Counted from the first letter of the stretch, positions 41,305 through 50,888 are shown. The stretch is 64,000 nt of DNA from Streptomyces sp. NBC_01460 (GCF_036227405.1 NZ_CP109473.1:124001-188000); one strand, 5' to 3'. Notes: a model not told the origin generated them from the letters alone. A program made the numbers and translations.

Positions 41305-43449
41305 TCAGGAGGTTCGACAGACCGTGCCGTTGAGGGTGAACGTCGTCGGGGTGGGGTTGGCGTCGTCGTTGGCTCCGACGAATCCGAAGGTGGCGGTCGA
41401 GCCGCCGTGCGGGGCCAGCTCGGCGTTGGCGCCGTTGTCGGTCACGTGTACGCGCGTTCCCGAACTGGTGACGTTCGCGTTCCAGGAGCTCTGCACGGTC
41501 TGGCCGGTGGACGGCCAGGTGAAGTCCAGGGTCCAGCCGTTGATCGGGGTGTCACCTACGTTGGAGACCGTGACGGTGGCGACGAATCCGTTGCCCCATC
41601 CGCTGTCCACCCGGTAGTTGACCAGGCAGCCGCTGTCGCGCGGAGCCGTGGTGGCGAAGGTCAGCGGCTCGGAGGGGCGCGAGAGGCGGCCGTCGGCGTC
41701 CCGGGCGAGGACGTTGACCGCGTGCTCGGAGCCCGGCGGCAGGTTGTGCAGCGTCGCCGAGGTGGAGGTCGATGTGGCGATCAACTGGGCGTTGGCGCCC
41801 AGGCGTTCGTACACCTCGTAGCGCACCGCCTTACCGTTCGCGGGGACTGCCCAGCTCAACGTGGCGGTCGAGCTGCCCACGGCGGTGGCCTTCGGTGCGC
41901 CGGGCGCGCCGACCGAGGCCGCGGCGGCGTGCGGGGCGACGGTGATCGTGGTGATCGAGTACGGCGGCAGCACCTGGTCGCCCCCTGTGGTGGCGGCCAC
42001 CCGGGTGACGTCGCTGTCGCCGCGGCCGTAGCGGTGAACGACCGGCGCCTGGCCAGTGGGCGTGTACCCGGCATAGCTGATGTCCGCGGTGCGGGAGTTC
42101 AGCGGGTCCTTGTTGATCAGCATCACGCTCAACGTGCCGTCGGCCCGGTGCACGGCGTGCGCGGAGACCTGGTCGCTGTCGGTGGAGGAGGCGACCATCG
42201 TGTCACCGGGACGGCCCAGCTTGGTCAGCGACTTGATGCCGAAGTACGGGTGGAACGGCGTGTTCACGGCCGGCTGGCAGACGTCGCCGACGCAGCCGCC
42301 GCTGGAGAGCAGGCCGAAGTCGTTGAAGTCGGTGTCGCCGTCCACCGTCTCCACCTTGGTGGGCCCGTTGTGGACGTTCCACCAGTCGACGTTGAAGACG
42401 CCGTTCTCCAGCGCCGTCATGTAGGTGTCCGCGGCGAACAGGCCGTTGGGCCGACTGTTCATCTGGACGTTGGAGTTGACCTCGGTGAGCGCGATACCGA
42501 TCTTCGACGAGCGTTCCCCGGCGTGCCGGTCGATCTGCCGGCGGACTTCCCGGAGCTGTCCGGGCAGCCGGGCGGTCCGGTCCAGTGCCTCGTCGGCGGT
42601 GGCGCCGCCCGGGTAGGAGTGCACGATGGCGAAGTCGATCGTCCCGGCGACCGCGGACAGCACTGTGTGGTTCCAGTCGGCCGAGTCCCCCGCGCCGACG
42701 ATGCCGTCCGGCCAGTCGCCCGGCGTGGTCAGTACCGCGCCGATCTTGATCGTCGGATCGACCGCCTTCATCGCCTCCGCGTAGGAGAGGACGTTGCGGG
42801 CGTACTCATGCGGGCTCTTGTCCGGGTGGTCGTCGGCCTCCCAGCCGCTGCCGTAGTGGCCGTTGCCGTAGATCTCGTTGCCGATCTCCCAGTACTTCGT
42901 CCCGTAGCCGCGGGTGACGTTGGCGTACCGGACCCAGTCGGCGGCCTCCTGAGGTGTGCCGGTGCCGTAGTTGGCGATGATCATCGGCTGGGAGCCGGAG
43001 GCGCGGACGCTGCCCATGAACTCGTCGAAAGTGGTGTGGGGCGCCACGTAACCGCCGGGCGCGGTGTGGTCCTTCCAGTGGTAGATGTCGCCGTAGGAGC
43101 CGCCTGGGTAGCGCATCACGCCGACGCCCGCCTCGCCCAGCAGGCCGGTCACCTCGGGGTCGTTCATGTGCGAGTCCCAGAGCGCGTGGTTGACGCCGAA
43201 CGCCGCCTTGTCGATGGTGCCGAGCCCCACCCCCGCGTTGACGGAAACCTCGACGGCAGCCGCCTCCTCGACGGACGTCGCCGCGGCGGTCCGGCCGGTC
43301 GCGGCGGGCGCCGGGGGAGCGGCCGCGAGGGCGGCGACCGTGGCCAGGGCACAGACGAGCGCGGCTGCGGGGCGTCTGCCCGCTGTTCTTCCGGCTCTGC
43401 GGGGCGGCCGGCCTAACCGGCTGGTGCGAGGGAGGTGTGCGAGCGGCAT
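41305..43449 (-). CDS. Secreted clan GH-A glycoside hydrolase with Fn3 and CBM2
   Basis: A 714-aa exported polysaccharide hydrolase. The signal peptide (1-50) ends near APPAPAATG. A (beta/alpha)8 catalytic domain plus C-terminal beta domain spans about 65-510. Glu192 in KYWEIGNEIYG is the likely acid/base and Glu323 in GIALTEVNSN the likely nucleophile, as in clan GH-A arabinofuranosidases and xyloglucanases. A fibronectin III domain (about 518-605) and a C-terminal CBM2 (about 612-714, SGCLVNYRVDSGWGNGF) follow. The GH family (GH51/GH44-like) is not certain. The ATG has GAGGAGG upstream. A promoter with a perfect CebR operator lies upstream, linking it to cellulose use. Confidence 0.85.
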   Translation of the reverse strand: MPLAHLPRTSRLGRPPRRAGRTAGRRPAAALVCALATVAALAAAPPAPAATGRTAAATSVEEAAAVEVSVNAGVGLGTIDKAAFGVNHALWDSHMNDPEVTGLLGEAGVGVMRYPGGSYGDIYHWKDHTAPGGYVAPHTTFDEFMGSVRASGSQPMIIANYGTGTPQEAADWVRYANVTRGYGTKYWEIGNEIYGNGHYGSGWEADDHPDKSPHEYARNVLSYAEAMKAVDPTIKIGAVLTTPGDWPDGIVGAGDSADWNHTVLSAVAGTIDFAIVHSYPGGATADEALDRTARLPGQLREVRRQIDRHAGERSSKIGIALTEVNSNVQMNSRPNGLFAADTYMTALENGVFNVDWWNVHNGPTKVETVDGDTDFNDFGLLSSGGCVGDVCQPAVNTPFHPYFGIKSLTKLGRPGDTMVASSTDSDQVSAHAVHRADGTLSVMLINKDPLNSRTADISYAGYTPTGQAPVVHRYGRGDSDVTRVAATTGGDQVLPPYSITTITVAPHAAAASVGAPGAPKATAVGSSTATLSWAVPANGKAVRYEVYERLGANAQLIATSTSTSATLHNLPPGSEHAVNVLARDADGRLSRPSEPLTFATTAPRDSGCLVNYRVDSGWGNGFVATVTVSNVGDTPINGWTLDFTWPSTGQTVQSSWNANVTSSGTRVHVTDNGANAELAPHGGSTATFGFVGANDDANPTPTTFTLNGTVCRTS

Positions 43450-43533
43450 GACGTGTCCTCCTCGGGCGAACGCCGCGTCGGCCGGCAGGACGCCCGGTAT
43501 GTGGTCGGTGGGGTGCCTTCGGTACGACGCTCG

Positions 43534-43578
43534 TGGGAGCGCTCCCAAGATGATGTGGGGGAGGCGTGACTGCGTCAA
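43534..43578 (-). promoter_or_regulatory. Promoter with CebR operator for the GH-CBM2 gene
   Basis: On the minus strand TTGACG (43578-43573) is followed after 17 bp by CATCAT (43555-43550), and 2 bp later by the perfect palindrome TGGGAGCGCTCCCA (43547-43534). That palindrome is the known CebR cellobiose-repressor operator of Streptomyces. The operator covers the expected transcription start. Confidence 0.8.
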
Positions 43579-43789
43579 TGGGCCGGACCAGGGCGATCTG
43601 CTCTCCCGCCAGCCGTAACGCCGCGCGGCGAGCCGTTCGGCCTCTGCACGCCACCAGGCGGGCAGAGACGGGCCGGTGACGCGGGCGGCCGGCTGGTCCG
43701 GGTGCAAGCAGGGCTGCTGCAACGATAAGTGGCACCTGACCTGGCTTGCTTCAGCGGAGCGGACAGGCGGCCGTCAGCTTCGCGGAGGA

Positions 43790-44077
43790 CCACTTCGGCG
43801 AGGGCGACCCGGCCGTGGTTCTTAGGGAAAGCTGCGGCATGGCCGGACGTCGGAGGCCACCGCGCGGGCGTGCCGGGTCAGCTGGAGAAGGATCTGCTCG
43901 TAGTAGCGGGGTTCGAGATCCGGGCCCTTCCACGCGAGCACGGCGGTGACGAGTGCCGCAGGTCTCACCGCGCAACTTCAGAATCACCGATACGGCGCTG
44001 GTGGCGTCCTCGGCATCCAGGCCGCGGTACAACTGCTCGATCTCGACCGATCCGTGCTGTTCGGTGGTGCGGTTCAT
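43790..44077 (-). pseudogene. Hypothetical gene, frameshifted
   Basis: It begins MNRTTEQHGSVEIEQLYRGL with GGAGG upstream and continues DAEDATSAVSVILKLRGE. It shifts frame near 43965 to AALVTAVLAWKGPDLEPRYY and EQILLQLTRHARAVASD. Function is unknown. It follows the Nudix pseudogene, and both have degraded relatives in the same order near 63.7-63.9 kb. Confidence 0.5.
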
Positions 44078-44122
44078 CGGCTGCCTCCGGGGGCTGGGGT
44101 GAGCCCGTGATCCGTGCGGACC

Positions 44123-44433
44123 TCAGTCGTACAGGCGTCCCAGCAGGGCGCCCTGGCCGGACTGCAGCGCGTGGGCGGCCTCGAGCGGGATCCAGAAGCA
44201 CTCGAAGTGAGTCGGCTCCTGCTCGCCGTCGTGGTCCTTCTGGCTGGCCCACCTTCCGGCGTGGGCTCGGTCAGCTCCAGGTGGCAGACGTGCCGGCGCT
44301 GGAGCTCGAACCGGTACGGGCTCATGTCGTACTCGGCGACGCCGAGCTTCCGGACGATCTTGAAATCGCTGAGACCGGTCTCCTCCCCCGCCTCCCGCAG
44401 CGCCGCCACCTCCGGCGTCCCACCTAGGGTCAT
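44123..44433 (-). pseudogene. Nudix hydrolase gene, truncated and frameshifted
   Basis: GGTPEVAALREAGEETGL carries the REAGEETG core of the Nudix box. RKLGVAEYDMSPYRFELQRR and HVCHLELTEPTPEG follow. A base is lost near 44250, after which WASQKDHDGEQEPTHFECFW and IPLEAAHALQSGQGALLGRL end at a stop at 44123. The N-terminal strand before the Nudix box is missing. Confidence 0.7.
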
Positions 44434-44666
44434 TCGTTTGGATCAGGCCGGGTCAGGGAGCGGGGTCTGGTGCTGCGCCTCGCACGGCGGAGGAGGGAGG
44501 GGACGTGGAGCGTCGGCGACTGACGACAACGCCGCGAGGTGCGGCACCAGGGCAGGCGAGCCCGGCATGATCCCAACGAAATGGCCCAGCCGGAGCGGGC
44601 CCGCGATCCCGGGCTGCGGGGTCGAGTGCCTGCGGCCGGCCCGTGGTCCGCGCCGGCCGCGGGCCT

Positions 44667-46376
44667 TCAGCGCAACGTCAGCAAGCCGTTCTGTTCGACC
44701 ACGTCAAGGGAGAGCGTGCGGTAGCCGGCCGTCTCGAACAGCACGGTCAGCCGACGGCCGTCCTGGCTCATCACAGAGCCGTCCCCCCACTGACCGTGCC
44801 GGACCCGGGCGCCGAGCCGGAAGGGGTGCGGGGCGTCGTCGGCGCGGCTCACCTCCTGCGGGGCCACCGGTCCGCCGGTGCCGGCCAGCACCCCTGCGGC
44901 CGCCTTCGGGCCGTCCGGGGAGAGTGCGGCGGCCTCGCAGCGGTCGCAGGAGCCGCAGGACCCCCGGGCTTCCGGTTCCTGCCCGAAGTAGCCGAGCAGG
45001 AACCGCCGCAGGCAGCCCGTGTTCTCCGCGTAGCCCCGCATCATGTCGACCCGCGATCGCTCCAGCTGCTGGTGTGCGTCTCCGAGTTCGACGGCCTTGC
45101 GGGTGGCCTCCGCCGGATCGGCGGCGCCGGTTGTCTCCAGGTCTCCCGATTCGGTGGTGCGTACCGCTTCGACCTGTTCCAGTAGATTGACGACGGCCGT
45201 CAGCCGACTGGCCGTCAGGCCCGTCTCGCTGCGCAGGTCGCTCGGCCGGACCGGGCCGGCGTGTTCCTCCAGTGTGCCGGCTACCTGGGAGACGGTGTCC
45301 GGGTCGGGGCGTCCGGCGGCGAAGAACCGCTGCATGCCGAGGTCCTGCGACCGGTAGGCGAGGATCGCCCGGGCCGGCTTCCCGTCCCGTCCGGCGCGGC
45401 CTATCTCCTGGTAGTAGGCGTCCAGGGAGCCGGGCACCGAGGCGTGCAGCACGAACCGGACGTCCGGCTTGTCGATGCCCATCCCGAAGGCGGAGGTGGC
45501 CACCACCACGTCCAGCTCCCCCGCGAGAAAACGGTCGTGCACCGCGCCGCGTTCCTTGGCGGGCAGGCCGGCGTGGTACGCCGCCACGCCCAGCCCCAGG
45601 TCGCCCAGCTCGCGGGCGTACTCCTCGGACTCCTTGCGGGTCGCCGCGTAGACCAGCCCGGGCTTGGGTTCGGCGGCGGCGCGTTCGACCACCGCCCGGC
45701 GCTTGTCGGCGGCGCTCCGGAAGGGGATGACCTCCAGGTGGATGTTGGGCCGGTCGAAGCCGGTGACCACCTCCCGCACGTCGCGCATGCCGAGCCGCTG
45801 GACGATGTCCGCCCGCACCGGGGCGGCGGCGCTCGCCGTGAGGGCGAGCACCGGCGGGCGGCCGATCCGGTCGATCACCTGGCCCAGCCGCAGGTATTCG
45901 GGCCGGAAGTCGTGCCCCCAGGTCGACACGCACTGTGCCTCGTCCACGACGAACAGCGCGGGCCGTGCCGCCGCGAGCTGCTCGACCACCTCTTCCTTGG
46001 CCAGCTGCTCCGGGGCGAGGAAGACGAAGTCGACGTCTCCTTCGCTGATCCGGTCCCACACCGCGTCGTTCTCGCCGCGGCTCTGGGTGGAGTTCACGGC
46101 TGCGGCGTCCGCACCGGCCCGTCTCAACAGACCGCTCACCTGGTCCCGTTGCAGGGCGATCAGAGGGGAGACGACGACGGTGGGGCCGGACAGAAGTACC
46201 CCGGGCACCTGGTAGACGGCGGACTTCCCCGCGCCGGTCGGCATCACCACGAGAGTGTCGCGCTGTTCCATGACCGACTTCATCGCCCGCAACTGCTCCG
46301 GGCGCAGCCGCTCCCATCCGAACACCTTGCGCGCACTGCGCTGCAGTCGCCGGGACAACGCGCTGAAGGTGAACAT
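44667..46376 (-). CDS. RecQ-family ATP-dependent DNA helicase
   Basis: A 569-aa superfamily 2 helicase that should unwind DNA 3'-5'. FGWERLRPEQLRAMKSVMEQ is motif 0. TLVVMPTGAGKSAVYQVPG is Walker A, and LFVVDEAQCVSTWGHDFRPE is motif II (DEAQ rather than DEAH). LALTASAAAPV is motif III. GMGIDKPDVRFVLH and YYQEIGRAGRDG are motifs V and VI. A zinc-binding cysteine cluster (CLRRFLLGYFG...CGSCDRC) follows. The HRDC domain is absent, and the C-terminal ~60 residues form a small SH3-like region (RLGARVRHGQWGDGSVMSQD). The start follows the usual RecQ N-terminus. Confidence 0.9.
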   Translation of the reverse strand: MFTFSALSRRLQRSARKVFGWERLRPEQLRAMKSVMEQRDTLVVMPTGAGKSAVYQVPGVLLSGPTVVVSPLIALQRDQVSGLLRRAGADAAAVNSTQSRGENDAVWDRISEGDVDFVFLAPEQLAKEEVVEQLAAARPALFVVDEAQCVSTWGHDFRPEYLRLGQVIDRIGRPPVLALTASAAAPVRADIVQRLGMRDVREVVTGFDRPNIHLEVIPFRSAADKRRAVVERAAAEPKPGLVYAATRKESEEYARELGDLGLGVAAYHAGLPAKERGAVHDRFLAGELDVVVATSAFGMGIDKPDVRFVLHASVPGSLDAYYQEIGRAGRDGKPARAILAYRSQDLGMQRFFAAGRPDPDTVSQVAGTLEEHAGPVRPSDLRSETGLTASRLTAVVNLLEQVEAVRTTESGDLETTGAADPAEATRKAVELGDAHQQLERSRVDMMRGYAENTGCLRRFLLGYFGQEPEARGSCGSCDRCEAAALSPDGPKAAAGVLAGTGGPVAPQEVSRADDAPHPFRLGARVRHGQWGDGSVMSQDGRRLTVLFETAGYRTLSLDVVEQNGLLTLR

Positions 46377-46685
46377 GGTGCTCCTCGGGGCTGTGGGATC
46401 GGGCCGCGCGGCAAAAGCGCCGTCCGGGTGACCTCCGACTACCCCGCGTCCGCCACCTCACTGCACCGACTGCGGCCGATCCCGTCGGCCGCCGGCGCAA
46501 CAGCTCGCCCGCCCCGGACTGTGCGCGCGAGCCGCACGCCGCACCGGCGGGGTGCGCACGTCGCTCAGCGCATGTCGCAGCGCCGTCGCGGACCCGGATC
46601 GCGGCACCCTCACCTCCCGCACCTTGCAACTAGTTTCGTATCGTTTCAGGTTTTGTAGAACTGATTTCGTTGGGGGCTGGCACCC

Positions 46686-46705
46686 AGCTACCGATATCGA
46701 TAGCT
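46686..46705. promoter_or_regulatory. 20-bp palindrome upstream of flavin-binding gene
   Basis: AGCTACCGATATCGATAGCT is a palindrome with a single mismatched pair. It lies ~108 bp upstream of the 46813 start within an AT-richer stretch (46620-46700). Its position fits an operator for an unidentified regulator. Confidence 0.45.
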
Positions 46706-46812
46706 TGAGGCCGCATCGACCTCGGTGGAGCGCGCGCCTGTGCCGGGCCGCGACAGCCGTCCGGTTCGTCATGAAGTCCAGCAACGGACAGCGCCCTCGT
46801 GAAAGAGCTGAC

Positions 46813-47493
46813 GTGAACCACAGCCAACTGCCCGCCACGCTGCCGGAAACAGACCGCACCCGTCACCGCCGGCTACGGGAACAGGGCAGCCTGGACCGCG
46901 GCGAACTCGAAGCGATCCTGGACGCAGGCTTCCTGTGCCACTTCGGTGTGGTCATCGAAGGGGACCCCATGGTCGTCCCCACCGTCTACGGAAGCGACGG
47001 GGAGAACCTCTACTTCCACGGCTCCGTGGCCAGCCGGAGCCTGACCGCCTCGCCGGGGGCGACGGTATGCGTCACCGTGACGCACGTGGACGGCCTCGTC
47101 CTTGCGCGGTCGGTGTTCGAGCACGGTGTCAACTACCGCAGCGCGATGATCTACGGCGTCCCGCGCCTGCTCACCGATGCGCAGGAGAAGCTGGAGGGGC
47201 TGCGCTGCCTGACCGAGCAGGCCGCACCGGGACAGTGGGACCACGCACGGCGGCCGAACCTCAGGGAGCTGGCGGCGACCTCCCTGCTAGCCATTTCGCT
47301 TCGAGAGGCGTCGGTCAAGATACGCACGGGCGCCCCCGAGGACGGCGACGGACCCGACGCCGCCCTCGGGATCTGGGCGGGCGTCCTGCCCCTGGTCTCC
47401 ACCTGGGGCGCCCCGGAAGCCGACCCCTTGCTCCCTGACGGCATCGAGCCGCCCCGGCACATCGCCGCCCGCAGCGGAACCCGGGCGGGTTGA
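46813..47493 (+). CDS. Pyridoxamine 5'-phosphate oxidase-family FMN-binding protein
   Basis: A 226-aa split-barrel flavoprotein. HRRLREQGSLDRGELEAILD leads into AGFLCHFGVVIEGDPMVVPT, followed by LYFHGSVASRSLTASPGATV and CVTVTHVDGLVLARSVFEHG. YRSAMIYGVPRLL is the usual Pnp_ox-like pattern in small actinobacterial flavin or F420/heme-binding proteins. Activity is unknown. The GTG at 46813 has GAAAGAG upstream, and an ATG at 46771 is an alternative. It is divergent from recQ. Confidence 0.8.
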   Translation: MNHSQLPATLPETDRTRHRRLREQGSLDRGELEAILDAGFLCHFGVVIEGDPMVVPTVYGSDGENLYFHGSVASRSLTASPGATVCVTVTHVDGLVLARSVFEHGVNYRSAMIYGVPRLLTDAQEKLEGLRCLTEQAAPGQWDHARRPNLRELAATSLLAISLREASVKIRTGAPEDGDGPDAALGIWAGVLPLVSTWGAPEADPLLPDGIEPPRHIAARSGTRAG

Positions 47494-47584
47494 ACCGCCG
47501 CCCGGACGCGGACGCAGCCGTTCCCGCCCCGGGACACGGGCCCGGCATGATCCAGACGAGAGGCCCCAGGCACTGTTTCTCGGA

Positions 47585-48560
47585 TCATGTGCGGAGCCAG
47601 ATGACGAGGGCTGCGAGCGTCACGGTGCCCAGGTAGATGTAGGCGCGTTTCTCATAGCGGGTGGCGACGGCCCGGAGGACCTTGAGCGGTTGATGGTGCG
47701 TTCGACGGTGTTGCGTTTCTTGTAGCGCTCGATGTCGAAGCCGGTGGGTCGACCGCCCCGGGAGCCTCGGATGTTGCGGTGTCATTGCTGGTCGAGGCGT
47801 TCGGGGATCGTGCGCGGGATGCCGCGTCGTCGCAGGTAGCGGTGATTTCTGCGGGGTGAGTAGGCCTTGTCCGCCAGGACGTGGTCGGGTGCGGGGCCGG
47901 CCGACTCCGGTGCGGGGCACCGATACCTGCTCCAGGACCTGCTCGAGCTGGGGTCCGTCGCCGTAGTGTCCGGGTGTCAGGACGAAACCGAGGGGTCGGC
48001 ATCGTCCGCCGGCGACGAGGTGGATCTTGGTGGTGAATCCGCCGCGGGAACGTCCCAGGCATTCGCCGATCTGACCACCTCCTCCAGGCGGGCGGCCAGT
48101 TTCCGGAAGTACCGGATCGACCTGGTTCGTCCCCTGCCCGGCCCCCTTTTGAGCAACGGCGGCCGGGGACACCTTCCTCGCGCCGGCGGCGTGCTGGTGG
48201 GCTCGTACTGCTGTCGAGTCCCCCGACACGTCCCTGTCGCTCCTGCCCGCCGCATCCTCAGCTGCCTGAATGCGAGACAGTGGCATCTGCCAGGTCACAC
48301 CCGCTGACCAGCGACGATGTCGTTTGTGGACCGTCTCCCACGGCCCGAACCGCTCCGGCAGATCCCGCCACTGCACACCGGTCCGCACCCGATAGAGGAC
48401 CCCGTTGATCACCCGACGGTGGTCGGTCCACCGGCCACCACGCGCACCACCAGGAGGCAAGAACGACTCCAGCCGATCCCACTCCGCATTCGTCAGATCC
48501 CCACGACCTATGAAGCCAGCCTGGCCCCAACGCCCGACCCACGTCAGGAGATGCGAGAAA
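47585..48560 (-). pseudogene. IS5-family transposase, multiply frameshifted
   Basis: It begins near 48555 with GDLTNAEWDRLESFLPPGGA and RWTDHRRVINGVLYRVRTGV, then QWRDLPERFGPWETVHKRHR. SRIQAAEDAAGRSDRDVSGD and RAHQHAAGARK follow. SRGGFTTKIHLVAGGRCRPL and GFVLTPGHYGDGPQLEQVLE come next. Later pieces around 47650-47850 are in different frames, with an internal stop before the catalytic Glu region (LKVLRAVATRYEKRAYIYLG). It is clearly inactive. Confidence 0.75.
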
Positions 48561-48633
48561 CAGTGCCCAAGGCGACCACCTGGTGATCAGCCGCTCCCCT
48601 ACCCGCCTGGACCGCGGTCCCTTACGGACCGGC

Positions 48634-48854
48634 ATGGCCGCTCCGGCCCTCCAGCAGGTGCACGACGACTTCACCCTCGACGGCACCAAAGCCACCCGCG
48701 CCGCCTACTCCACTCCCCCGGCCCCGGCCACCCACGCGGTGTGGGACCGCTCGACCCCGCCGAGCGCGACGGGATTGCCTCGATCCTGCGCACCATCCTC
48801 TCCGCGCCGGATCTTGCTGCGGAGTTCCTGGCTCTTGCGGACGGAAGCCGATGA
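48634..48854 (+). pseudogene. Small hypothetical gene with a frameshift
   Basis: MAAPALQQVHDDFTLDGTKA and TRAAYSTPPAPATHAV run in one frame. The natural C-terminus GPLDPAERDGIASILRTILS and APDLAAEFLALADGSR runs in another, after a shift near 48738. The stop overlaps the next gene's ATG. Similar small protein pairs occur on Streptomyces integrative elements, but I do not recognise this one. Confidence 0.4.
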
Positions 48855-49030
48855 CCTACCGCGAGTACACCAGCAAGGACGGCTGGAGCGACTGGGAGCT
48901 CGCCCGCCTGGCCGTCGATATCCGCAGCGGGGCGCGCTACGGCGGCATCCTGAAAGCGGAGGTGGAACCGCGGATGCGGGAGGAGTTCACCGCCTTCGAG
49001 GTGCGCCGGATCGAGGCAAGCCGGCCGTAA
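48851..49030 (+). CDS. Small hypothetical protein, 59 aa
   Basis: MTYREYTSKDGWSDWELARL continues with AVDIRSGARYGGILKAEVEP and ends IEASRP. It is acidic, helical and unrecognised. Its ATG overlaps the preceding stop (ATGA), so translation was coupled to the now-broken upstream gene. Confidence 0.5.
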   Translation: MTYREYTSKDGWSDWELARLAVDIRSGARYGGILKAEVEPRMREEFTAFEVRRIEASRP

Positions 49031-49093
49031 GCCTCCCGGACACCGACCGTCTCGCCGCGATCAAGAACTGCGCCGCGGACGACGAGACCAGGT

Positions 49094-49267
49094 GTGGCTG
49101 ACCGAGCATCTCACGATGGCCTGGCCCGGCTGGAGACGCTGAGGGACCAGATCGACGACGGCGGCAGCCCGATGAGCAACAGCCGCGTCGCCGGCGCTAT
49201 CGGCTACGTCCGCCGGACCCGGGAGGCCACCGGTGCCTGCCCCCGCGCCGTGCCTCAGAAGCCGTAA
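49094..49267 (+). CDS. Small hypothetical protein, 57 aa
   Basis: ADRASHDGLARLETLRDQID and DGGSPMSNSRVAGAIGYVRR form a short helical protein with natural codon use. The GTG start has no strong ribosome site, and the frame may be part of a decayed longer gene. Confidence 0.35.
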   Translation: MADRASHDGLARLETLRDQIDDGGSPMSNSRVAGAIGYVRRTREATGACPRAVPQKP

Positions 49268-49344
49268 TCGCGGGCAGCCCCAGCCGGACCGGCTGGGGCT
49301 GCCCGCTCCGGACGAAAGGACGACCCGATGTACTTCCCGCACCT

Positions 49345-49505
49345 TCCCGGCCAGCGCCTCGTGCGTCCTGGTCGGGCCGCCTGTCTGCGGCAAGTCCACT
49401 CTCGCCGCACGCTGGCCGGACAGCTGGCGCATGTGTCCGGACCGATGTCATGAGCTCGCCACGGACGACTTTCTCTGTCAAGTTCAGGGTGTTGAACTGA
49501 GATGA
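49345..49505 (+). pseudogene. P-loop NTPase fragment
   Basis: CVLVGPPVCGKSTLAARWPD is a clear Walker A motif at the start of a protein. The following residues soon lose natural composition and the frame ends at 49505, so only the N-terminal strand-loop-helix remains. Confidence 0.4.
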
Positions 49506-49589
49506 TCAGCAAGGTCCGCGGCCTCATCGAGAAAGCGGCCGACGACGAGAACAGCTGACCGCTTCCCAGCGGTCAGGTCGTTCTGGTTG

Positions 49590-50378
49590 CTACTCGGCCT
49601 GCAGGGCGAAGAACAGGAAGCACAGGAAGCGCGGCTCGGCCGCGATCGCCTCGGGGAACATCTCGCGGGCAGCGGGATCAGGATCCGGCTCGCTGATGAC
49701 CGTTATGCGGAAACCGGCCCCGCTGAAAGCCTCGATCATCGCGTGCAGCGGCCTGTTCCATCTGCTCACCAGAGCGGTCTGGCCGCCCACGGTCCACTCT
49801 ACGGTCCATTTGGTGGTGTCGAAGTAGTTGTACTCAGCCTCGCGACCGGCCTCGCGGTGTATGAGGTTGACGGCAAAAGGATGGTCGACAGACGCGATCA
49901 GCCGACCGCCGGGCTTGAGTATGCGTCGCAGCTCGGCCAGCGCCGGCCCCCAGTCCTCCAGGTAGTGCAGCACCAGGGACGCCATTACATCGTCGAACGT
50001 GTCATCAGCGTAAGGAAGCGGGCTGCCCAGGTCCGCCACCCGCAGGTCCGCACCGTCGCCGAGCCGCTGCCGGGCCAGCTCCAGCATCCCAGCACTCGTG
50101 TCGAAGCCACTCACCATGGCGCCACGGTCGCGCAGCGCGGCAAACAGGGCCCCCGAGCCGCAGCCGGCGTCGAGGATCCGCCGGCCGCCCACGTCTCCAG
50201 CGAGGGCCAGCATCGCGGGCCGCTCGTAGTAGGCATTGACCAGGTTGGTTTCGTTTGCGGCCGTGTACGCCTCGGCGAAGCTGTTGTAGTCGCTGGTCTT
50301 CGGCGGATCCACACTCACTGCGGACGGCGAGACCAGCTTGGTGGAAATCGCGTGCTCTTGGCGCTCGCTTGAGATCAT
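49590..50378 (-). CDS. Class I SAM-dependent methyltransferase, 262 aa
   Basis: A methyltransf_11-type enzyme. RRILDAGCGSGALFAALRDR is the SAM-binding motif I. VSGFDTSAGMLELARQRLGD and DLRVADLGSPLPYADDTFDD follow as motifs post-I and II. VMASLVLHYLEDWGPALAEL and RRILKPGGRLIASVDHP complete the fold. A C-terminal lid (EYNYFDTTKWTVEWTVGGQT) should shape the acceptor site. Its substrate is unknown. The ATG at 50378 begins a natural N-terminus. Confidence 0.88.
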   Translation of the reverse strand: MISSERQEHAISTKLVSPSAVSVDPPKTSDYNSFAEAYTAANETNLVNAYYERPAMLALAGDVGGRRILDAGCGSGALFAALRDRGAMVSGFDTSAGMLELARQRLGDGADLRVADLGSPLPYADDTFDDVMASLVLHYLEDWGPALAELRRILKPGGRLIASVDHPFAVNLIHREAGREAEYNYFDTTKWTVEWTVGGQTALVSRWNRPLHAMIEAFSGAGFRITVISEPDPDPAAREMFPEAIAAEPRFLCFLFFALQAE

Positions 50379-50405
50379 GGTGCGGGAGACGTGCGCTGCA
50401 GCAGT

Positions 50406-50624
50406 TCAGTTCCTGGCTGCGGCCGACTGCTGCGCTGCGTCGTCGCACGGGTCGATCTCGTCTACTTCAAGCTCGTGGAATCGCATGCCTGCCCCGATGT
50501 TCACCTGCGCCGCCCCCGCCGGCTCCCCGTGCCGCAGGGGCCACCGATCCTCACGTACGGCCAAGTCCTCCCAACTGGCCAGAACATCCGCCCGGTCCCC
50601 CACCACACGGCGGTCCCGCGGCAC
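50406..50624 (-). CDS. Possible small acidic protein, 72 aa
   Basis: DRRVVGDRADVLASWEDLAV and REDRWPLRHGEPAGAAQVNI with MRFHELEVDEIDPCDDA have natural composition. The frame ends 27 bp upstream of the methyltransferase on the same strand. No family is recognised and the start is uncertain. Confidence 0.35.
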   Translation of the reverse strand: MPRDRRVVGDRADVLASWEDLAVREDRWPLRHGEPAGAAQVNIGAGMRFHELEVDEIDPCDDAAQQSAAARN

Positions 50625-50705
50625 CCAGACCGTACGCCAACCCGGCGCGCCTTCACCCCTGCTCGATCCGCTTCAACACGTGGATCCAACGGGGAAGACG
50701 ACGAG

Positions 50706-50888
50706 ATGGACCAATCCGCCACACCGGTCGCCGTCGAGATCCAGAACCTGCTTCTGGAGGCGCGACTCTCCCGAGCCCGGACCACGATCGTGGGCGCCAC
50801 TTCCCTGATGATTGGGCGTGTTCAAGCGTCAGGGGAGGCGTCAGTTGTCTCGGACAACATCATCCCGATTCCGGAATCCATAACCTGA
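50706..50888 (+). CDS. Possible small hypothetical protein, 60 aa
   Basis: MDQSATPVAVEIQNLLLEAR and LSRARTTIVGATSLMIGRVQ end SDNIIPIPESIT. Natural composition and a GGGGAAG stretch upstream give it modest support. It is unrecognised. Confidence 0.35.
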   Translation: MDQSATPVAVEIQNLLLEARLSRARTTIVGATSLMIGRVQASGEASVVSDNIIPIPESIT

